Source of the DNA: Mercurialis annua
Taxonomy: Eukaryota; Streptophyta; Magnoliopsida; Malpighiales; Euphorbiaceae
Direction of reading: 5' to 3'
Assembly (NCBI RefSeq): GCF_937616625.2
Contig: NC_065576.1
Span: 9,736,501 to 9,800,500, forward strand
DNA: 64,000 bases
In this document: positions 58,801-64,000 of the stretch, in pieces
Layout of the letters: each line of letters opens with the position of its first letter
Position numbering within the stretch: position 1 is the first letter of the stretch
Position numbers and translations under genes: made by a program
Notes under the pieces: generated by a model
Databases searched by the model: none
Told to the model about the DNA's origin: nothing
The model's input: the letters and a program-made list of their open reading frames with translations, nothing else

Positions 58801-59632
58801 ATAGGAACAATCGGAAGTCGATTCGGAGCCTTCTAGCGAGATTTGAGTTTTTCAATCTTAAGCTGTCTAGTAGCATATCACGGGCAAGATGCTTCATTGA
58901 TCACGGGCGTGATTCTTGCATCATGGGCGCGACATATTATATCACGGACGCGACATTTATATCTGTAAAACCCTAGTCGACCGTTTGAGGTATGACGGGC
59001 ACGATGAACACATCACGGACGCGACAAATCGGACCGTTGAAGATTCAACAGATATATTCATGAACCCCCAATCGGACCGTTGTCTTCAATCATATATCAC
59101 GGGCGCGATCGAGCTGATTTCTACAAAAGTTATTTTGTTTTTTTTAGCTTTTGTTGGGCATTGCTTTGGGTATAAATATAAATCCATTTGCAATGTTTCA
59201 AGGTTAATAATTTCCAAACCTTGAAACAACAAACACACAACTTTAAATTACATTTGTTTTGTTGTAGTTTTGGAGTAAGCTTGTAAACTCCTAAATCATT
59301 GTAAGTTAGAGTTTAGTTTTGGAAAAACTCAACCCTTGTAAGTTAGAAATTAGCTTTGGAAAATCTCATAATTGGTTGTTTAGCTATAAAGCACTAAGTT
59401 TGAAGTTAACTTAGAAAACTTCTTGTGAATCTCATTTAGTGGATTCTAAATCTCAATCTTTGATTGAGTAGTGGAGTAGGATCGATTTGTGATCCGAACC
59501 ACTCTAAATCTCTTGTGTCAATCCTTTAAACCCTTATCTCCTTTTAAATTCTTATTTCCGCTTTAAAAAAATTTAATCTTCCGATTCATAACTCAAATCC
59601 GGTTTGCCATACCCCAAAGGGTCTTTCAGAGA
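58801..59632 (+). mobile_element. LTR-like fragment with ATCACGGGCGCGAT repeats
   Basis: About seven copies of ATCACGGGCGCGAT and variants occur at 58876-59112. The following 400 bases end ACCCCAAAGGGTCTTTCA, a phrase I associate with the 3' end of copia LTRs, and a long A/T-rich R-U5-like stretch precedes it. No primer site follows, so it may be a solo LTR. Limits are approximate. Confidence 0.4.
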
Positions 59633-60188
59633 GGTTTGGATAAATGGGTGGAGATGGAGGCGTCGTCTTCGTGGTAATGAGTTGATTTATTTCAGAGCTT
59701 TTAATACAATTTTTTAGCGGCTAAATTGAAGACAAGATCATCATGACGAGGTAATATGGAACACGATCAGCGGTAACTATACTGCAGCATCATTTTGTTC
59801 TTCTTGGTCAGAGTTTGCTGCTGTGGAGAGAGAGGGACAAATGAGGCTGAGGTTGCTGATGAACAATTTGTTGTTGGGCTTACTTCTGTGGGCGAGGATC
59901 GAACTGCTGGTCTAAGGAGAAGTGTAGATGTCGATGTTGGGTTTTCTGCTGTGTTAAATAATTTTCAAAAATTGTGCCATCTGCTGCTGTGAATTCTGAA
60001 GAAGTACGTTCAGCTGCTGAAGGTCGAAGACAAGCTTCTAGTGAAGGGAGAAGTTGAGCTGCTGCTGTTGTGTCATTTGCTGTGCTAAACTCTGATGAAC
60101 AAATTGCTCCATCGGCTGCTGTATTTTCTGGAGATGGTCGTCCAGCTGGTGAAGACATAAGACATGCTGCTGCTATGAAGTCTGTGGT

Positions 60189-60753
60189 TAGGGGTGAGCA
60201 AAAATCGAATCAAACCATTAATCCGATCCAAACCAACCCGAAATTAATTTTGGTTTGGTTAAAATAGTTAAAATGGATTGGTTTGGTTTCAAATTATAAA
60301 AAAGTATGGTTTTTGGTTTTGGTTTGGTTTCAACTAGTGGTTAACCGAACCGACCGAAAAACCGAAGTTTACAATATTATTATTTTTAATTAATATTTAT
60401 ATATGTTTAAATAAATATAAAATTTATTTATTGAAATATTTATATAAAAATATAATATGTGTGTATAGATACATATATAAAAATAAAACATATAAACTAA
60501 TACACACATATAAGTAAAAATTATTATGCATAATTTTAATTATTACGTATAATTATATATAATATTTATCTAAATCTATATTAACCAAATCAAACCAAAC
60601 CGAACCGAAACCGATGCTAAAGTTTGGTTAACCGAACCGAAATTTTATATAAATATTTGGCGTGGTTTGGTTTTTATATTTTCCCTTAAAATATGGTTTG
60701 GTTTTAGAGTTTACTAAACCAAACCGAACCAAACCGAACCATGCTCACCTCTA
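60189..60753. mobile_element. hAT MITE
   Basis: Ends TAGGGGTGAGCA and inverse TAGAGGTGAGCAT. A perfect 8-bp duplication TCTGTGGT lies at 60181-60188 and 60754-60761. Interior GGTTTGGTT / AACCGAACC arms surround an AT-rich core. Eight-base duplications mark the hAT superfamily. Non-coding. Confidence 0.93.
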
Positions 60754-60920
60754 TCTGTGGTAGCAGCTATACCCAGAATTATTTAGCAGCTGAAATCCAT
60801 TCTGCTGCAATAACTATGTAGGTGCGGACTGCTGTTCAGCAGGGAAGATCATAAGTTTTTCCAGCAACAACTTATGCCCAGATTTCTTGGCAGTGAGAAG
60901 TTCAAGTTGATAATTCCGAG

Positions 60921-61330
60921 ATGATTAATACTGGAGACGAAATAAGGGTTGAAAGAGTTTCGCGGAGTATTGGAAGGCCTCCTTTTATTCAGATTTGGAA
61001 CTCAATCGCTCCTCCGAGAGTTAAGTTCTTTATTTGGGTTGCGTTTCACAACAGAGTACCGACGCTTGATTTTTTAGCTAGAAGATTGATTATTAATTAT
61101 TACAATGATAAATGTTCTATGTGCGAGATAGAGGAAACACATGTTCATTTACTCATTCATTGTCGCTAAATCCGTCGGTAAAAAAAATTTAGCGACGAAT
61201 ATCCGTCGCTAAAACGCAGTTTTCTAGTAGTGAGAAGTGTGGTGTAGCATTCTTCAAAAGCTTGATATTATGTGGATCTTTCCGAATTCTTTTGTTGATT
61301 TTTATAGACAATGGATGAAAATTGTTTGAA
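60921..61330 (+). pseudogene. LINE C zf-RVT domain
   Basis: The frame 60921-61163 reads WNSIAPPRVKFFIWVAFHNR and ends with the zinc ligands of KCSMCEIEETHVHLLIHC. The insertion 61164-61232 follows. The sequence after it resumes at VWCSILQKL and WIFPNSFVDFYRQWM with a stop at about 61329, then RGQYYELWRILWFLL. Domain and family are clear; the copy is dead. Confidence 0.8.
61164..61232. mobile_element. CACTA right-end scrap
   Basis: It ends CTAGTAGTG (inverse CACTACTAG) and contains TTTAGCGACG and TCCGTCGCTAAA, the subterminal repeats of a CACTA family different from that at the left of the window. The left terminus is missing, so only 69 bases remain. LINE sequence flanks it on both sides with only a few residues apparently lost. 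Confidence 0.7.
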
Positions 61331-61692
61331 GGGGACAATATTACGAGCTATGGAGGATTTTGTGGTTTTTGTTAGTGTGTGAGATTTGGAAGCATCGTAA
61401 CAATTGAAATTTTCAAATAAGATCAAGGCCAAGCGCGGATATTATCTTCAATTTTTTTTTCTAAAGCGGATTTTTTATTTAAATGCTGCAATAGAAGTTT
61501 TTTTTACTCAGGTTTGGATTTTTTCAGAAATCTTTTTTGTATTCTTTTTCAAGACTGTATCTTCTAGCCTCCCCTCAAAGTGAGTGAGCAATATAGTATG
61601 TGCCACTTCTTGTGCGAAACCTTTGAGTAGGAGGTGTTTTGCCACTTCTTGTGGGTTTTTTTTTATAAAATATACGATTCATCAAAAAAAAA

Positions 61693-62375
61693 GAGTGGCC
61701 AATCGAGATGTTATGTAATTCTGATAATTTATAATTTTATATTTTATGCCAACTTGGCATTATAATGTAGACACAATTAAATCGATTTTAAAATTAGATA
61801 GATTGCAAGTGAATTGGTAAAATTAGAATAGACTTGCGATATTTTAAAAGTTTATATAAATTTTCAGAAAATAAAAGAATTTGAATGTTTGGGGCACCAT
61901 TAAAACCTAGTCAATTACTGAACTGGCAATTTTGTGGGTTCTGAAGATATTGGGTAGACCGTTTGGATGAACTTCTAACCAATATTTGAAAGGACATGAG
62001 CACAGACTTTTTCTTTTAGACAATATCATGGGTATTGTCGTTCTTGTTAATTGCTTGTTAATGGTTAATTAATTCAAGAAATGATCACAGGTTCTTGTTT
62101 ATGAAGGCAAACAAGTGTAAGATACAAAAGCAATAGCATTATTTAATGTTTAACAGCAAGGCAAAACAGCTGATTTTATGCCAATTGCCAAAATTATGTT
62201 CAAATCTCAACGTTGATTTTCTTACACCTTGACAACTTTGGAAGTAGAGGATCAATCAAACCGCGTTTAGATATATATAGTATATCAATTAGTTTATTTT
62301 ACTTTTGGACGTTAGATTAATTAAAATATTATATTCTCATAAAAAAAAAAAAAATATTAGTATATACAAAATTAA
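61693..62375. other. AT-rich intergenic DNA
   Basis: No feature recognised. Confidence 0.45.
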
Positions 62376-62747
62376 GGCTTAATGTCTTAAAAAAATTCCG
62401 ACCTTTCATTCCCTTTTCAATCCTACCCTGACGTTGAAAATTTATCAATTTTACCCCATTTTGCATTCTTTCTTTTCAATTGTACCCTGAAGCATAAAAT
62501 TGATCTTTATTTTTTTGACAAAAATTCAACAAAATTGTTCAAAAATGGTCATTTTAATGTAAAAAGTTAATCTAATGCAAAAAGAATCAATTTAGAGAAT
62601 TTTTGTCAAATAAAAAAAAGTCAATTTTATGCTTTAGGGTACAATTAAAATGAAAAAATGCAAAATATGGTAAAATTGACTGATTTACAACGTCATGGTA
62701 GAATTGAAAAAAAGATGAAAGTTCGGGATTTTTTAAGACATTAGGCC
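62376..62747. mobile_element. Mutator-type MITE, family B copy 2
   Basis: Begins GGCTTAATGTC and ends GACATTAGGCC, with arms of about 140 bases that match 2910-3408. The flanking nonamers CAAAATTAA (62367-62375) and TTAAATTAA (62748-62756) agree at seven positions. Non-coding. Confidence 0.85.
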
Positions 62748-63457
62748 TTAAATTAATACTATTTGAAGTACTTGTTTGAACATATAATTTTGCTTTTCAA
62801 ACTTTTGTATATCTTTTATTGAAACAATTAAAAATATATGAGACAAATATCTGTAGTTGTTTTCAGCTATCTGTGTGTTGAAATGGAAAATATTTAATTA
62901 AATTTTAGAATTTATTTATTCAAAAATTATCTTTTTAACGCCTTAATATTCATGTTTGAAAGTTGCTAAAAAAAATAGTGCCACCTTTATTGTTTTGCAA
63001 ATTCAAATCCAACCGGGGCGGATCCGGGGGATCGAAGAGGGTCGGCCGACCCTCTCGCCGGAGAAAATTTAAAATAACCCGGATATAGAGGCGGTTTTTC
63101 TATGTAGGGGTGGTTATAACCGTCCCCTACAAGTGATAAAAGCGGTTTGTTTCTTATATGGGCGGGTTAGTTACCAGATTTAAACCCTTAATGTGAAAAT
63201 TTTACTCGCCTATGGAGTCCTGGTTTCGCTCTTTCAAACATGAATTTTTTCATATGTGATAGATTTGCAAAACAACGAAAGGTGGTAATTTTGTTTGACA
63301 TTTTTTAAAGAACATGATTAAAATAAAAAAAAATGTATAAAAATAGTGATCTCATATAGAATTAGTCCTAATTTTAAATATTGGATAAAAATTGAATACC
63401 CCTTATACTTTTAATCCTCGTAGACCCGATGTAACTTAAGTTAGTAATTTTCCCTCA
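62748..63457. other. Intergenic DNA upstream of the J-domain gene
   Basis: An 18-base perfect palindrome GAGGGTCGGCCGACCCTC (63037-63054) stands out in a GC-rich island (63010-63180). Around it TATTCATGTTTGAAAG (62948) and GCCACCTTTATTGTTTTGC (62983) recur inverted at 63235-63250 and 63267-63290, but in an order that does not form a simple hairpin. It may be a small DNA element. Confidence 0.4.
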
Positions 63458-63468
63458 TCTATTTATAA
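63458..63468 (+). promoter_or_regulatory. TATA-like box of the J-domain gene
   Basis: TCTATTTATAAG lies about 96 bases upstream of the start codon, in a typical position. Confidence 0.65.
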
Positions 63469-63563
63469 GTACATATATGTTTCAGCCTTGCTCACTTTCT
63501 TTCATTCAAAACCTTAAAACCTAGTCAACATTTTCTAAATCCCTCGTTTTCTCAAGAATTCTC

Positions 63564-64000
63564 ATGGAAACATTCTTGATACATCCCAAAATTGAAAAAA
63601 CGGTTCCAATCCTAAACAAAATTAGGTTTAGGAAAATGACCTATAACAAGAAGATCAAGACTAAGAATATCACATGCAATAGAACCATGCATAAAAAGAT
63701 GACCAATTTTTATGAAGTTCTCGCTCTTCGATCCAAGAGTGTAGGGTTTGATGAAATCAAGAAAGCTTATAGGAATATGGCCTTACAATACCATCCTGAT
63801 GTTTGTCCTCCGTCGGCAAAACAAGAATCCACGAAACGTTTCGTTGAGGTTCGAGAGGCTTACGAGACATTGTCTGATCCTGTTTCGCGTCGAAGATATG
63901 ATTATGAATTGGGTTCCGTTAGTAATTCGATAGGATTTGATTTTGAAGTAAGAACTGAGGAAAGGAAATATAGTTTTCCGAAGGAAGTATGGGAAATGCA
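63564..64000 (+). CDS. J-domain protein, probably plastid DNAJ20/J-type (partial)
   Basis: J-domain proteins bring clients to Hsp70 and stimulate its ATPase. The ATG at 63564 begins METFLIHPKIEKTVPILNKI; this N-terminal section of about 50 residues is rich in Lys, Ser/Thr-poor hydroxyl residues aside, and has few acidic ones, so it may be a transit peptide. The J domain spans about residues 53-120: TNFYEVLALRSKSVGFDEIK, then the HPD motif in ALQYHPDVCP, then FVEVREAYETLSDPVSRRRY. The short domain with VCPPSAKQEST between helices and no Gly/Phe or Cys-rich part resembles chloroplast DNAJ20-type proteins. The frame is open to the window end, so the C-terminus is unseen. No intron is visible so far. 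Confidence 0.9.
   Translation, partial: METFLIHPKIEKTVPILNKIRFRKMTYNKKIKTKNITCNRTMHKKMTNFYEVLALRSKSVGFDEIKKAYRNMALQYHPDVCPPSAKQESTKRFVEVREAYETLSDPVSRRRYDYELGSVSNSIGFDFEVRTEERKYSFPKEVWEM

Larger units (their letters stand above)
59633..61692 (+). mobile_element. L1-type LINE C, 3' portion, interrupted twice
   Basis: 59640-59740 reads WINGWRWRRRLRGNELIYF, the region before zf-RVT. 60900-61163 holds zf-RVT (below) and 61237-61330 continues as VWCSILQKLDIMWIFPNSF. The sequence ends in a 3' UTR and A-run at 61683-61692. A hAT MITE (60189-60753) and a CACTA scrap (61164-61232) interrupt it. 59790-60180 encodes an Ala/Ser-rich section with imperfect repeats. Many stops. Confidence 0.75.

Overview
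This window looks like a gene-poor, AT-rich stretch of a eudicot nuclear genome. Only two ordinary host genes are visible. One is a complete, ten-exon, minus-strand gene for myo-inositol-1-phosphate synthase (9692-12931, 510 residues once spliced). The other is the first 437 bases of a plus-strand gene for a small, probably plastid-targeted J-domain protein (from 63564, running off the right end). Plant-type introns, canonical GT-AG splice sites, and plant-specific transposon and L1 families support the assignment. The species cannot be told from the sequence.

Almost everything else is transposable elements, many nested. From left to right: the 3' end of a CACTA transposon (1-2055) sits in a minus-strand Ty1/copia remnant (2056-2880), which also carries a Mutator-type MITE (2226-2595). 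A second MITE family follows (2910-3408). A decayed plus-strand copia element (about 4310-8614) with its 3' LTR is interrupted by another copy of the first MITE (4578-4894). The inositol-phosphate synthase gene (9692-12931) carries SINE insertions in two introns. From 14748 to 19559 lie fragments of long Ty3/gypsy-like LTRs.

From 19560 to 31781 there appear to be two nested hAT-like shells. They contain a 2.66-kb Mutator element with a perfect 9-bp target duplication (21753-24407) and a young Tat-type Ty3/gypsy element (24492-31357). The Tat element has 595-bp LTRs, a 5-bp target duplication, broken gag and protease on the minus strand, no reverse transcriptase or integrase, and a spliced gene on the opposite strand.

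The region 32099-34223 holds two hAT-like elements and a gypsy-LTR scrap. A minus-strand L1 LINE (about 34490-41155) is split by a 2.46-kb gypsy-LTR-like insertion (35516-37971). A mariner-like inverted-repeat pair (43597-45705) encloses a retroelement-like sequence. A plus-strand L1 element with RNase H (45870-51460) is nearly full length and has few lesions. After that come a long-TIR Mutator element (51868-53026), a Stowaway-type MITE (55084-55342), a nearly complete fold-back Mutator element (55978-56707), LTR fragments with short palindrome arrays (57575-59632), and a third LINE (59633-61692) that has received a hAT MITE and a scrap of a CACTA end. A final MITE (62376-62747) precedes the J-domain gene.

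The two host genes show no functional link. The most unusual structures are the deleted Tat element that kept its antisense gene, the palindromic 16-mer arrays in LTR-like DNA, and the fold-back element with nested palindromes. All boundaries were read by eye. Family names rest on motifs and termini, not on database searches.
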